From the NCBI RefSeq assembly GCF_900116005.1, contig NZ_FOYI01000002.1, positions 124,001-188,000 of the forward strand: a DNA stretch of 64,000 nt. The letters are read 5' to 3'. Source of the DNA: Poseidonocella sedimentorum. GTDB lineage: Bacteria > Pseudomonadota > Alphaproteobacteria > Rhodobacterales > Rhodobacteraceae. Positions within the stretch are counted from its first letter, which is position 1. The number at the start of each line of letters is the position of its first letter. The position numbers and the translations under genes were made by a program. The notes under the pieces were generated by a model. The model was not told the DNA's origin. It made no database searches and was given only the letters and a program-made list of their open reading frames with translations. Shown here piece after piece: positions 47,701 to 60,930 of the stretch.

Positions 47701-50700
47701 TCTGTCTTTCAAGGGGCGCAGCACGCTTGATCAGGAGATGATCGAACGCGCGCGCCCAAGGAAGCGACCGCGGTCGCAGGCGAGATCGCCCTCCCTTGTG
47801 CCGATGGCGATGATCCGGAAACGGCCCTTCACGCGCTGGCCGGTCGCCTGCCGGATCTCTACGATGCCGCCCGCAGCGCCGAGGGGCTCGTCGACCAGGC
47901 GCGCCTCCTGCGCGCCCTCGCTGCGCTCGAGGCGCGAGGGCTCTAGCCGCTGACGGACTGGGTGCAGAGCGAGGAGGGACAATCTCAGCGCGCGAACCTG
48001 CCGGCGATCGTCGAGGCGATTTACGCGCGCAGCCTGACCGATCACGTGCAGGCGCGCTTCGGCCGCACGCTCGACAGCTACGACGGCGCCGATCTCGACC
48101 GCCTGCGCCGCGACATCGCGCGAACCGATCGCGAGCTGACCGATCTATCGCGCCTCGCGATCCGCGAGGAGCTCATAGAGAACAGCCATCCGCCCGCCGG
48201 CAATGGCATCGGCAAGGTCGGCACCTATACCGATATGAGCCTCATCCGGCACGAGCTGAACAAGCAGCGCAACCGGGTCGGAGTGCGGGATCTCACTGCC
48301 CGCGCCGGTGCCGCGCTGATCGATCTGAAACCCTGCTGGATGATGTCGCCGCTTGCCGTGGCGCAATACCTGCATGGGCAGTTCGCCTTCGATCTCGTCG
48401 TCATCGACGAGGCCTCGCAGATAACGCCGGAAAACGCGCTGGGCGCGATCATGCGCGCCCGCCAGGTCGTCATCGTCGGCGACACCAAACAGCTGCCGCC
48501 CACCAACTTCTTCTCCAAGGTGCTCGATGATGCCGACGAGGACGAGGATGTCCGCACCGACAGCGAGAGCATCCTCGACATGGCGAACACGACGTTCACG
48601 CCTGTGCGCCAGCTGCGCTGGCACTACCGCTCGCCCCAACCCAACCTCATCGCGATCTCGAACAAGATGGTCTATGATGGGCAGCTCACGCTCTTCCCAG
48701 CCGCCCGCGACGGGGACCCGGAGCTTGGCGTGGAGCTCGTGAAGGTCGAGGGCGAGTATCGCAAGGGCCGCAACATCCCCGAAGCCCGCGCTATCGTCGC
48801 CGGCGCCATCCAGCATATGCGCGACCACCCCGAACGCTCTCTGGGCCTCGCGACCATGAACAAGGACCAGACTGAGCTTATCGTCACCGAGTTCGAGCGC
48901 GAGCGCGCCCGCAACCGGCATGTTGAGGCCTATATCGAACGCTGGGCGGAGAAGGATAACGGGCTCGAGGAGATCTTCGTCAAGAACCTCGAGACGATTC
49001 AGGGCGACGAGCGCGACGTGATCATGATCTCGACACTCTACGGACCCGATCCGGAGACGGGTAAGACCTACCAGCGCTTCGGTCCCGTGAATTCAGTGCA
49101 CGGCCACCGCCGGCTCAACGTGCTCTTCTCCCGGGCCAAGGAGAAGATCGTTACCTACTCTTCGATGGTGCCCACCGACATCCTGGCAGATGGCAAGGCC
49201 TATGGCGTTCAGATGCTGCGCGCCTGGCTCGAGTTCTCGCGCACCGGTCAGCTCGGCGACATCCAAGTCGAGCGCTGCGAGACCGACAGCCCTTTCGAGG
49301 ATTTCGTGATCGCCCAGATCGAGGCCGCGGGCTACGAGGCCGTTCCGCAGGTCGGTGCCTCGGGCTTCAAGATCGACATCGGCGTGCGCCACCCAGACTG
49401 GCCTTACGGCTTCATCCTCGCCGTGGAATGCGACGGCGCGCCCTATCACAGCTCGCGCTCGAGCCGCGACCGCGACCGTCTGCGCCAGCAGGTGCTCGAG
49501 GGGCTTGGCTGGCACTTCCACCGGATCTGGTCGACCGACTGGTTCCGCGATCCCCGCGGCCAGATCGAAAAGCTGCGCGCTGCGCTCGTCGCCGCGCTGA
49601 CGCGCGCGAAGACCGAGGAGGCCGAGCGCCAACAGTCCCGCGCCCAGGCGGTCGAGCGGGCCCGGAAGGCCGCCGAGGTGGCCGCGGCGCGCGCCGCGGA
49701 GGCGGCGGAGGCGGCGGAGGCGGCGGAGGCGGCGGAGGCGGCGGAGGCGGCGAAAGCCGAGCGGGCCGAACAGGCTTTGACAAGGAAAGCCGCCAAGGCG
49801 GACGCGAAGGCGAAGTCCGACAATACCCGCCAGGGGCGGCTCTTCGAGGAACCTTCGGCGGTGCCCTCCGCCGCCGCGGATGTTGCGGATGTCCTGACGG
49901 GACCCAGGCCCTCCCTGTCAGAACAGGCACTGGCGCGGATCGAGCAGTGGTGCGGGGACCAAGCTTACGACCACTTCAACCGCACCGCCACGACGCGCAA
50001 GCGCGGCTTCTACTGGCTCGGCTTCCTCGAGGGAGTCGCGGCCTCCGACGCCATCGAGGAGGGGGAATCCGAGGCTCTCGTCGCGGAGGCGCAGGAAATC
50101 GACGCCTTCTTCGGCGATGCGGGCGAGAGCCGCGTCACCGACATGCTGGCCGAGGCGCTCGAGGATGCGGTTGGGGATCTGATGGCCGCCATCTCGATCC
50201 AGTGCACGGCCCTGCGCGAAAGTCTCGACGACCCCGAGCACGCCGCCGAATAGGACGTCGTCAATACCTTCCTCGGCTTCTGCGCCGGGATCATCTGCGA
50301 CGGCCGGATCACCTCGCGCGAGGCGCGCAAGATGCATGCCCGCTTCCACTTGGACCCCACTCTCGCCGAGGCACCCATCTTCGCGCACCTGCGATGGACT
50401 GTGGACAAGGCTCTTGCCGACGCGATGCTCGACGAGCATGAGGCCGAGGAGATCCGCGAGTGGATCGCCGATCTGGTAACCGACGGCCACGCCGACACGG
50501 GCGTTGCTAATATCGGTGGCGTGCTGGCACCCACCTACCCGATCACCAACGCGAGCGCCGTTGATATCGAGGGCAAGGTCTTCGTTCTGACGGGCAAGAT
50601 GAGCCTGGGGCCGCGATCGCTCATTGGTGACGAGATCGCCCGGCGCGGCGGCACGCTCAAGGGCACCGTGACCGACGAGACCGATTACGTGGTCGTCTCC

Positions 50701-50841
50701 AGCACCGCGTCGCGGCACTGGAAAACCACGCATTACGGCACCAAGATCGAGGCAGCCTTCCAGAAGATCGAGGCCGGGCACGCGATGCGCTTTGTTGCCG
50801 AGCATGCGCTCGCGGGCGCACTCATAAGGCTTGATGCATAG
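44729..50841 (+). pseudogene. Giant DUF4011 helicase-nuclease (with BRCT tail), broken by a frameshift and in-frame TAG codons
   Basis: Three consecutive stretches form one protein of about 2030 residues. Part 1 (GTG 44738 to about 47757): DUF4011-type N-terminus (HLRARLLDSSRRNPLIQV) and SF1 helicase motif I GPPGSGKSQT near residue 414. Part 2 (47760 to 50250): helicase motif II VVIDEASQI, GDTKQLPP, HYRS, HRRLNVLFSRAKEKI, then a Vsr-like nuclease (FEDFVIAQIEAAGYEAVPQ, AVECDGAPYHSS) and an Ala-Glu repeat. Part 3 (to 50841): a BRCT domain (GKVFVLTGKMSLGPRSLIGDEI). One base is lost near 47757; TAG codons lie at 47944, 50251 and, right after an ATG, 44732. BRCT part could be a separate gene. Confidence 0.72.
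49692..49757 (+). repeat. GGCGGAGGC tandem repeat encoding an Ala-Ala-Glu run
   Basis: About seven perfect tandem copies of a 9-base unit (GCGGAGGCG in phase) encode alternating Ala-Ala-Glu, a charged helix linking the nuclease domain to the C-terminal part of the helicase protein. Such perfect repeats are prone to slippage in whole units, which keeps the frame. Confidence 0.85.
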
Positions 50842-50993
50842 ACCTATTGTCTGAACGGGATTGTCGTGAGCAATCCGTCTTACGGCCAGGCGCGTGCTTA
50901 CGGCGTAGCGGTCGTGGCGATCTTGGCATGCGCGCGCGTTACCGTCGCCTTCCCGCCGACACGGAACGTCGCTCGGAAAAAACCTATAAGCCT

Positions 50994-51285
50994 TTAGTCC
51001 TGCCCCTGCACCCACTTGTCGAGTCGGGACCAGACGCCTCCGGTTAGCGTGCGGAGCGCAGCCTCGGTATCGGCCAGCACCGGGCCCCGGCGGCTTTCAC
51101 CGAGACGTCGCAAAGCGATCCGCACGGCTGTCGCGCCGATCGCGCGCAATATCGCCTCTTGCGCGCCGCCGGTCAGGTCTTCCATGATCGCGACCCGCTC
51201 CTGATCGGCCTCTGCGCCGCCGTCGGCCTTCAGGGCGGAGGCAAGCTCCCGCTCGCGGCGGCGGCTTCTCAGTCCGCGGAAGCGC
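50994..51285 (-). pseudogene. Short minus-strand coding fragment, unknown family
   Basis: The frame reads RSRRRERELASALKADGGAEADQERVAIMEDLT, continues GGAQEAILRAIGATAVRIALRRLGESRRGPV and ends at 50994. The composition and codon use look coding, but no usable ATG, GTG or TTG is found at the expected 5' end (the position after the preceding stop is a CTG); the first real ATG is at 51185 and would give 63 residues. I do not recognise the family. Confidence 0.4.
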
Positions 51286-51547
51286 TTGCATCTAGAGCGC
51301 GTTTCAGGTCGTCAACGATTTCGGCACGTCGGGCCGGATCGAGGATCGCCTCTTCCTCGTCGAGCTACACCGTATCGAGATCCCGTCCGGCCTCGCAGGT
51401 GGCCCCTACCGCAGTCAACAGCCCATAGCCGTCGTTTACGATAGCGATCTGATGCGGTGGCGCAGCCCCGTCAACTTGGACAATCCCCTTCCGATAGCTT
51501 CGCTGTGGAAACCCTGCTGTGGAAAGATGCCGACAAACCGTCCTCAC
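51276..51547 (-). pseudogene. Minus-strand coding fragment with an in-frame TAG
   Basis: The frame reads VQVDGAAPPHQIAIVNDGYG, LLTAVGATCEAGRDLDTV, then a TAG at 51365-51367, then LDEEEAILDPARRAEIVDDL and ends ALDASASAD with TGA near 51276. Composition on both sides of the TAG is equally protein-like, so the stop appears to be an inserted nonsense mutation (one base from CAG). The next fragment begins at the stop codon, as if the two were an overlapping pair. Family unknown. Confidence 0.45.
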
Positions 51548-51584
51548 TGCCCTGTAACAGTCTAATTTGGATGGCCATCCAACA

Positions 51585-53417
51585 TCACGTTACACCTTCA
51601 ATCAGCAGCCGATCTGGCGACCAAATCAGGGCGGCGAGCTCGGAATAGAGTTTGGATCGATTCTCCATCTCGGTCGGCCCGAACTTCTCCAGCGGTTTGA
51701 ACTGAAGCCCATGCTTTTGCAGTGCCTGATGGAAGCCGGGATTCTTCTCATAAAACGCCTTGTGTAGCGATTGGGCCAGCGCGTTGGCCTTGAGGTAGTG
51801 CGGCTGCTTTTCCACATAGGCCAAGTCGCTCAAGCTTGCGTTGATTTTCTTGGGCAGCAGCAAGAGTCCTCCGATCTGATTTCGGGTGTGGTCAAAGTCG
51901 CGCTGCTGATCGAACACATCTGCGAACCGATCGTAATGGTTGGCCCAGATATGTTCCACTTCATAGGCGTTTTTACCAGACCGCACGATGTAATCTTCGT
52001 ATTTCCCTGGCACCCCTGATTGCTGTTCCAGCCAATCGGTAAACCGAGCGAGTTGACGGTGGATTGCTTTGGACGTGAACTGATTAAGATGGACAGGTCG
52101 GGAAAAATCGACCTCTTCCATGTCTTTCTTCAACTGATCATGCAGGATGGTTCGCACCTCGACTAATGATTTACCCCGGATGCTGCGGATCACCAGGAAC
52201 ACCGCATAGGACATGGTGGAATAGCTGTTAGATTTATAGTTCCAGAACCGCAGATTCAGCCAGCTATCAAGGAAGTCAGCCACTACCCCCATCTTTGCGG
52301 TTGCAGTGTCGTTGTCATCCTCGGGCGTGACTGATGCCAGCGTGATGTGATGCTGAAGCGTGAACCCGGCATCGGCGTTGTAGCGAACGCTTTCCAAGCC
52401 CTTGGTGCGGGTCTTGGCGGCGTTGAGAAGCCGAAGGTAGAGACCGGCATAGAACTGGAAATCCCGCATCACGAACTGGTGGAAGTCGTTGCCTTCACGA
52501 AGCCCCAGTGCCGAGGCATGGTTGCGGACCCAGCGATGGAATTCGGTGCCGATCAGGTCGAAGTCTTCCGGTTTGGCGTCCTTCTTCCGTTCCCTGATCT
52601 TCTGGGCGTATTGAGAGCGAAGCCAGGCTTTGAAGAAATCGGAGTCGGTTTCCTTGCCGTGTTCGGCGAACTTGCCGAGGTATTTCTTGATCCTCCTGTC
52701 TGCTTCGAGCCGCTTTTCCGCGTTGTCAATGTTGGCCAGAAGATAGCCCTTGAGCATGTCCGTCGGGGTCAATGACAGGCCCCGGTCGTTCATGGTTTCA
52801 AAGATCGTGTATGCGTCTTCGTCCGCATAGGCGATGATCTCGATGAGCTTTACCTTGCGCATCAACCAATAGATGAACAGGGGCAGTGCGTCGCCCTGAA
52901 GGTCGTCAGGAAAGAGTTCGCCAAGGTCCTGATACCGGGCAACCAGATTTCGAACCGATTCTGATACGCCATCAGTGTTGAAGGGTGTTTCGTTGAACAA
53001 CGCCTCCATGCAGTCGTTGCGTTCCGGCACGTCCATCTTGAACTTCTTCTCGCCGAAATCGTCGGCATAGATCATTGTTTGGATCGAAACCTGCTGATCG
53101 CGGCCCTTCTGAAGGTTGTTGAGGAAGATGAGCAGTATCGACAGGGAAGTCATACGTTGCTGCCCATCGACGATGTGGCGAACGTCGTCGTTCTGGCTGA
53201 CAACGATAGAGCCCAGGAAGTAGTGGCCGTATAGGGCCACCTCCTTGGAGGCATCTCCAGGCTGGTAGCTATCCAGAAAACGCCCGGTCAGGTCATCCAC
53301 AAGCTCTTGAAGCTGTTTCCTGCCCCATTTGTATTCTCGCTGGTAGAAATCAATTCCGTAGCTTCCACCAGACAGAAGTTCCTGAATGGAGCGGTCATAG
53401 CCTTTGATTTCTCGCAC
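51585..53417 (-). CDS. DUF262/DUF1524 protein, GmrSD-type (type IV restriction-like)
   Basis: A 610-residue protein. The N-terminal DUF262 (ParB-like) domain has FYQREYKWGRKQLQELVDDL and the signature VDGQQRMTSLSILLIF. The C-terminal DUF1524 domain has the His-Asn-type nuclease motif YEVEHIWANHYDRF followed by RNQIGGLLLLPKKINASLSD. GmrSD enzymes cleave modified phage DNA using NTP; this single-chain form has both halves. Translation starts at a GTG (53417) with GGAAGG upstream. No lesion is seen, so unlike its neighbours it seems functional. Base composition is distinctly lower in GC than core genes. Confidence 0.85.
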   Translation of the reverse strand: MREIKGYDRSIQELLSGGSYGIDFYQREYKWGRKQLQELVDDLTGRFLDSYQPGDASKEVALYGHYFLGSIVVSQNDDVRHIVDGQQRMTSLSILLIFLNNLQKGRDQQVSIQTMIYADDFGEKKFKMDVPERNDCMEALFNETPFNTDGVSESVRNLVARYQDLGELFPDDLQGDALPLFIYWLMRKVKLIEIIAYADEDAYTIFETMNDRGLSLTPTDMLKGYLLANIDNAEKRLEADRRIKKYLGKFAEHGKETDSDFFKAWLRSQYAQKIRERKKDAKPEDFDLIGTEFHRWVRNHASALGLREGNDFHQFVMRDFQFYAGLYLRLLNAAKTRTKGLESVRYNADAGFTLQHHITLASVTPEDDNDTATAKMGVVADFLDSWLNLRFWNYKSNSYSTMSYAVFLVIRSIRGKSLVEVRTILHDQLKKDMEEVDFSRPVHLNQFTSKAIHRQLARFTDWLEQQSGVPGKYEDYIVRSGKNAYEVEHIWANHYDRFADVFDQQRDFDHTRNQIGGLLLLPKKINASLSDLAYVEKQPHYLKANALAQSLHKAFYEKNPGFHQALQKHGLQFKPLEKFGPTEMENRSKLYSELAALIWSPDRLLIEGVT

Positions 53418-53724
53418 TTTGATAACCTTCCACCAATATCATCTTGCTGCGTTCTTACGCAAAATCGGTTCTGAGCGAAATGACCTTTGCCGGTCTGACG
53501 CTGAGAGCGCCCACTGCTTCTACACGCAACCCACCGGGCCGTTCTTCATCTGAGATGAGCAGATCGATCACAGATCAAGTTTCCAGCTTCGAACGTCACC
53601 TATTCGAAGTGTTGTGGAAAGGGTGTGGACCCGCAGTGAAGACATGCAATCCGCCCATTCTGAGAATCCGTCGGGAACGGCACTTTGAGGACATCCGCGT
53701 AGACTGGGCATGCTGCATCGCGGC
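53418..53724. other. Non-coding gap between the DUF262 gene and the OLD-type remnant
   Basis: No convincing coding frame, repeat or structured RNA is seen. It probably marks the junction at which the 3' part of the OLD gene was lost. Confidence 0.4.
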
Positions 53725-54677
53725 TTACCAGAAGGGGGCTTGCGTGATCAGCTGGCCGCAAGCTGCAAAATTTCTGCGCGAGAAACCACTTGGCTCAAGA
53801 TGGCTGTAGACTTGGTTCGCGCCCGGCAGATATTCATGGGTCCTGACCCTAAGCTCAAGCTCCAGACGTTCGAGAAGCTGGCGAAGCCTTGCATCGCGGT
53901 CGCCTTGCCTGCCGACGGATATTTGACCTTCCAGGCTATCACCTGCAAAAGATAGTGGCCTCAGGTAGGTTTCGTTCAGGGTTTGCCGCGCTTGGCGAAT
54001 GCCCTCATGCTCACCGATCAATGCATTCGAATAATCTCCGATCCCGAGAAGGCTGAGATCAGCTACATTCGGTGCGGGGTTGGTTTCTGGGTCATAGTCT
54101 GCACCCACGTCGATGACCTGCTTGGTGCTATTGAGAATCTCTGACAGCCTTGAACCGCGTCCTGACGACAGGGCACGCTCGGCATCACGAAGGGGCCGCA
54201 AGTATGTGGAGCGCAGCAGCTCACGCGCCTCTACATCAAGTGCCGGGCCATCACCGTTTTTTCCCGACCGGACCTCCGAAAAGACCATCCTGCGGCCGCT
54301 TCGGGCACCGCTTTTGTCCTTGGCAGTCCAATGGATGTATAAGGCCACATCCGGCTCGCTGCCCTCATCCACATAGGTCAGGAACTCGGCGAACGCGCTT
54401 GCTCTTTCAGACTTAGACCATCGAGCCGACAGCAAATGCGGATATCCCTTCGTCTTTCGACATTCCCGGCTGGCCAGTGAAAATCTCTATCCTGAACCCG
54501 GTAGTATTCCTGATCGCGCGTTCCGAAGATGAATCGCAGTGCATCGATGACAGCCGTCTTCCCCGCGTCATTTTCTCCCAACAAAGCTGTCAGGCCGGGC
54601 GAGAGTGAAAGCACAAACTTTTTCTCCCCCTCGCCAAAACAGCGAAAATTTTCAATCTCAATCTTACGAATATACAT
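53725..54677 (-). pseudogene. OLD-family ATPase/nuclease, frameshifted and truncated
   Basis: The first frame (ATG 54677) starts MYIRKIEIENFRCFGEGEKKF and has the Walker A LLGENDAGKTAVIDALRF, the N-terminal ATPase of OLD (overcoming lysogenization defect) proteins. Near 54408-54418 the homology moves to another frame (SERASAFAEFLTYVDEG...VALYIHWTAKDKS), one base being lost. That frame ends at 53725 after HLEPSGFSRRNFAACGQL, with no Walker B and no TOPRIM nuclease domain, so at least half of the gene is missing. OLD proteins include phage-defence nucleases such as GajA; here the gene cannot be functional. Confidence 0.77.
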
Positions 54678-55420
54678 GCTTGCCCCGCGCTTCTTGCCTC
54701 AGGCCTAAAATCTACGTGAAAGATGATGAGGGGCGCAGAGTGTTATGGCAACGCCTTGGGCGCAGTTACTCACGAAAACCGCGTTTCCCACCAAAACCAG
54801 GCCTTTTGCATCTACCCCGGGCGGCAGGTATGGACCGTGGTTAGGTTACCCGCCAGCCGTGTAGCTCGCACTTGGTTCTGAAGCTTGATCCTGGCGGAAC
54901 GTCCGCTGTCATGATCTGGCAAAGCTCGGTTCGCACGCGCAGAGAAGGTCCGGAAACCGCCCTTTCGGCAAAATGATCGATATGTGTGCCGTAGTTTCAC
55001 TATGAGACCGGACAGACATTGATGTGACTATTCTGGTCTACTGCTGGGTCAGGTGAAGATCCAAGACGAAATCGACGAATGTGCTGGCGGCCCCAATCGC
55101 AATACGGGCATGGCGTGGTTGAAGTCCCTTGAAGTCGCGTCCGCGGCCGTGGCCCTTGCCATATGCGTTCCGCAATGGAGCGAGAGAATGCGCGATATTA
55201 TCTCATAGGCTTCGGCTCAAAGTGTTGGAAAGAAGCAGGTTGGCAGTTCCCAACCCACGCTCCATCATTTCCCGTCTTTGTTGTCGTCCACGGCGAAGCC
55301 TCGAAGAGCGGCCAGCGCCGAACCAGGTGGTATGCGTTTTGGCGTTTCCTGCGCAAACCTTTGGGCAAATCGCGCAAACTTATGGGGATCGCGCACGATT
55401 ATGCGCGATCCTACAAACAC
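54678..55420. other. Non-coding region between the accessory region and gyrB
   Basis: Short frames on both strands show no convincing family. The only clear structure is the stem-loop at 55386-55411 beyond the gyrB stop. This is the right border of the accessory region; no integrase gene or attachment repeat was recognised. Confidence 0.4.
55386..55411 (-). terminator. Perfect stem-loop downstream of gyrB
   Basis: GGATCGCGCA (10 bases), a 6-base loop and its exact complement lie 9 bases beyond the gyrB stop codon. No T-run follows on the minus strand, so this may be a factor-assisted terminator or a 3'-end stabiliser. Confidence 0.55.
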
Positions 55421-59024
<3,604 letters not shown>

Positions 59025-59028
<4 letters not shown>

Positions 59029-59723
59029 GATCCACGGACCCGCGCCGAGACCCGCCGGGCGAGCAGTTCCGATACGAGCAGCGCGCCCATGGCCACCACG
59101 ATGGACACGATCACGAGCCGCAGCGCCGCGCCCTCCGCCCCCGGCACCTGCAGGAAGGCGTAGATCGCCGAGGGGACGGTCCGGGTCTGGCCGGGGATGT
59201 TCGACACGAAGGTGATCGTCGCGCCAAACTCGCCCATGGCCTTGGCGAAGGCGAGGATCGCGCCGGTGAGGATCCCGGGCAGCGCGAGCGGGAGCGTGAT
59301 TGTCGCGAAGACCCAGAGCCGCGGCGCGCCGAGGGTCTCGGCGGCGGCCTCGAGCCGCGGATCGACCGCTTCGATGGAGAGCCGGATCGCGCGGACCATG
59401 AGCGGAAAGCCCATGATCGCCGCCGCAAGCGCCGCCCCGGTCCAGCGGAAGGCGATGCTGATGCCGAAAGCCGCCTCCAGCGCCCGACCGAGCGGGCCCT
59501 GCGCGCCGAAGAGCATCAGCAGCAGGTAGCCGGTCACGACAGGCGGCAGGATGAGCGGCAGGTGGACCAGCCCGTTCAGCCAGAGCTTGCCCGGAAAGCG
59601 CCAGCGGGCGAGCGCGTAGGCGACAAAGATCCCGGGCGGCAGGCTCAGCACCGTGGCCCAGAGCGCAACCCGCAGCGACAGCGCGACCGCCTGCCATTCC
59701 TCTGGCCCGAGCCAGCCGGTCAT
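59025..59723 (-). CDS. modB: Molybdate ABC transporter permease
   Basis: A 232-residue permease with five or six membrane segments. LILPPVVTGYLLLMLFG and the EAA loop EAAAETLGAPRLWVFATITLPLALPGI are typical ModB sequences, and AKAMGEFGATITFVSNIPGQT is the diagnostic ModB/CysT segment. It overlaps modA and modC by 4 bases each. Confidence 0.95.
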
Positions 59724-60493
59724 GGCGCGGGGGGCGCGGCGGGCCCGGGGGGCAGAAACCCCCAGCGATCAAAGACGGCGCGCGCGCCCGGGCCGCTCAG
59801 GTGGTCGAGAAACGCCGCCGCCCCGTCCGCGCGTGCGCGGGCCGTGAGGGCTGCAGGATAGCGGATCGGCGGATGGAGGGCGGCGGGGATGCCGTGGATG
59901 GCGCGCACGCGCGGCTCGGCCCGTGCATCGCTGGCGTAGACAATCCCGAACCCCACGGCGCCCGAGGCCACAAGCGCCAGAGCCGCCCGCGCGTTGTCGG
60001 TCTGGACCACCGCCGGGGCCACTTCGTCCCAGATGCCGAGCGAGGTCAGAGCCGCCTTGGCATAGATCCCCGCGGGCACCGCATCGACCAGCGCAACCGC
60101 CAGCCGCTCGGCGCCGAGCCATGCCTCCGGCTGGCCCAGATCGGGGATGTCGGGCGCCTCCCGCGCGATGAGCACCAGCGTGTTGGAGACGACGTCGCGC
60201 CGGGTTTCGGCCCGGATCGCGCCCTTTGCCTCCAGATGATCCATCCAGGCGCTGTTGGCCGCCAGATAGATATCCGCAGGCGCACCTTGCGCGATTTGCC
60301 GGGCAAGCACGGATGAGCCGGCATAGGTGCGCAGGATGCGCGCGCCCTCCTCCGCCTCGTAGCGCTCGGCAATCTCGTCCAGTGCGGTCTTGAGGCTCGC
60401 CGCGGCGAAAACCGTGACTGTCTCCGCGCGAAGCGGCAGCGCGAGCAGAGCGCTGAGCGCCGCCCAGCCCCAGAAGGTATGCGATCCGATCAC
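59720..60493 (-). CDS. modA: Molybdate-binding periplasmic protein
   Basis: A 257-residue binding protein with a signal peptide (WAALSALLALPLRAE). The mature start ETVTVFAAASLKTALDEIA and later YAGSSVLARQIAQGAPADIYLAANSAWMD provide the oxyanion-binding serines. No ATG is available: either a GTG at 60493, with AAGGCGGGG before it, or a TTG at 60520 is used. I prefer the GTG because it gives a compact signal peptide. A candidate ModE site lies upstream at 60559-60584. Confidence 0.92.
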   Translation of the reverse strand: MIGSHTFWGWAALSALLALPLRAETVTVFAAASLKTALDEIAERYEAEEGARILRTYAGSSVLARQIAQGAPADIYLAANSAWMDHLEAKGAIRAETRRDVVSNTLVLIAREAPDIPDLGQPEAWLGAERLAVALVDAVPAGIYAKAALTSLGIWDEVAPAVVQTDNARAALALVASGAVGFGIVYASDARAEPRVRAIHGIPAALHPPIRYPAALTARARADGAAAFLDHLSGPGARAVFDRWGFLPPGPAAPPAP

Positions 60494-60558
60494 GGCCCCG
60501 CCTTGCGATGATCCTGTCAACAGCCGCGAGAGTGCCGACGCGGCGGCCCCAATTGCAA

Positions 60559-60584
60559 GCGTTATTTTCCGTCGGACATATCGC
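60559..60584. promoter_or_regulatory. Candidate ModE (Mo-box) site overlapping the end of modE
   Basis: GCGTTAT and ATATCGC, 12 bases apart, form an imperfect dyad that resembles CGTTATAT/ATATAACG ModE half-sites. It lies across the modE stop codon, 66 bases before modA, where repression of modABC by Mo-loaded ModE would be expected. Confidence 0.4.
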
Positions 60585-60930
60585 TTGCGAGCATCGCCTC
60601 CAGAGCGCTGATCTCAGCGGCACCGGCCGCGCGCACCCGCGCCTCCAGTGCGCGGTACTGCGCCAAGACCTGCCGCCCCATCTCCGTCACCTCCGCGCCG
60701 CCGCCCTGCGCCCCGCCGCGCGAGCTGACCACCAGCGGTTCGGCGAAGATGGAGTTGAGTGTCTCGACCAGCATCCAGGCGCGCTTGTAGCTCATGCCCA
60801 TGCCCCGCCCGGCGGCGGAGATGGAGCCGGTTTCGGTTATCTTCTCCAGCAGGTCGGCCTTGCCCGGCCCAAGCATCGCGCCCTCCCCGAAATGCAGACG
60901 CAGGCGCAGGCGCGTCTTCGGCTCAGCCAT
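60562..60930 (-). CDS. modE: ModE-type molybdate regulator, DNA-binding domain only
   Basis: A 122-residue winged-helix protein of the LysR/ModE N-terminal type (MLGPGKADLLEKITETGSISAAGRGMGMSYKRAWMLVETLN). The C-terminal TOBE domains that bind molybdate in E. coli ModE are absent, as in several alphaproteobacterial forms, so sensing may need a partner. The ATG overlaps the last 8 bases of recF, so the gene is read from the recF transcript, and modA follows 68 bases on. Confidence 0.88.
   Translation of the reverse strand: MAEPKTRLRLRLHFGEGAMLGPGKADLLEKITETGSISAAGRGMGMSYKRAWMLVETLNSIFAEPLVVSSRGGAQGGGAEVTEMGRQVLAQYRALEARVRAAGAAEISALEAMLASDMSDGK

Noticed and set aside
49692-49757. Possible CRISPR or regulatory repeat array
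   Set aside because: The 9-base units are contiguous, without spacers, and lie in frame within a coding region.
60515-60520. TTGACA on the minus strand as a modA -35 box
   Set aside because: It is followed by no -10-like sequence at the right distance and overlaps the region of alternative modA starts.
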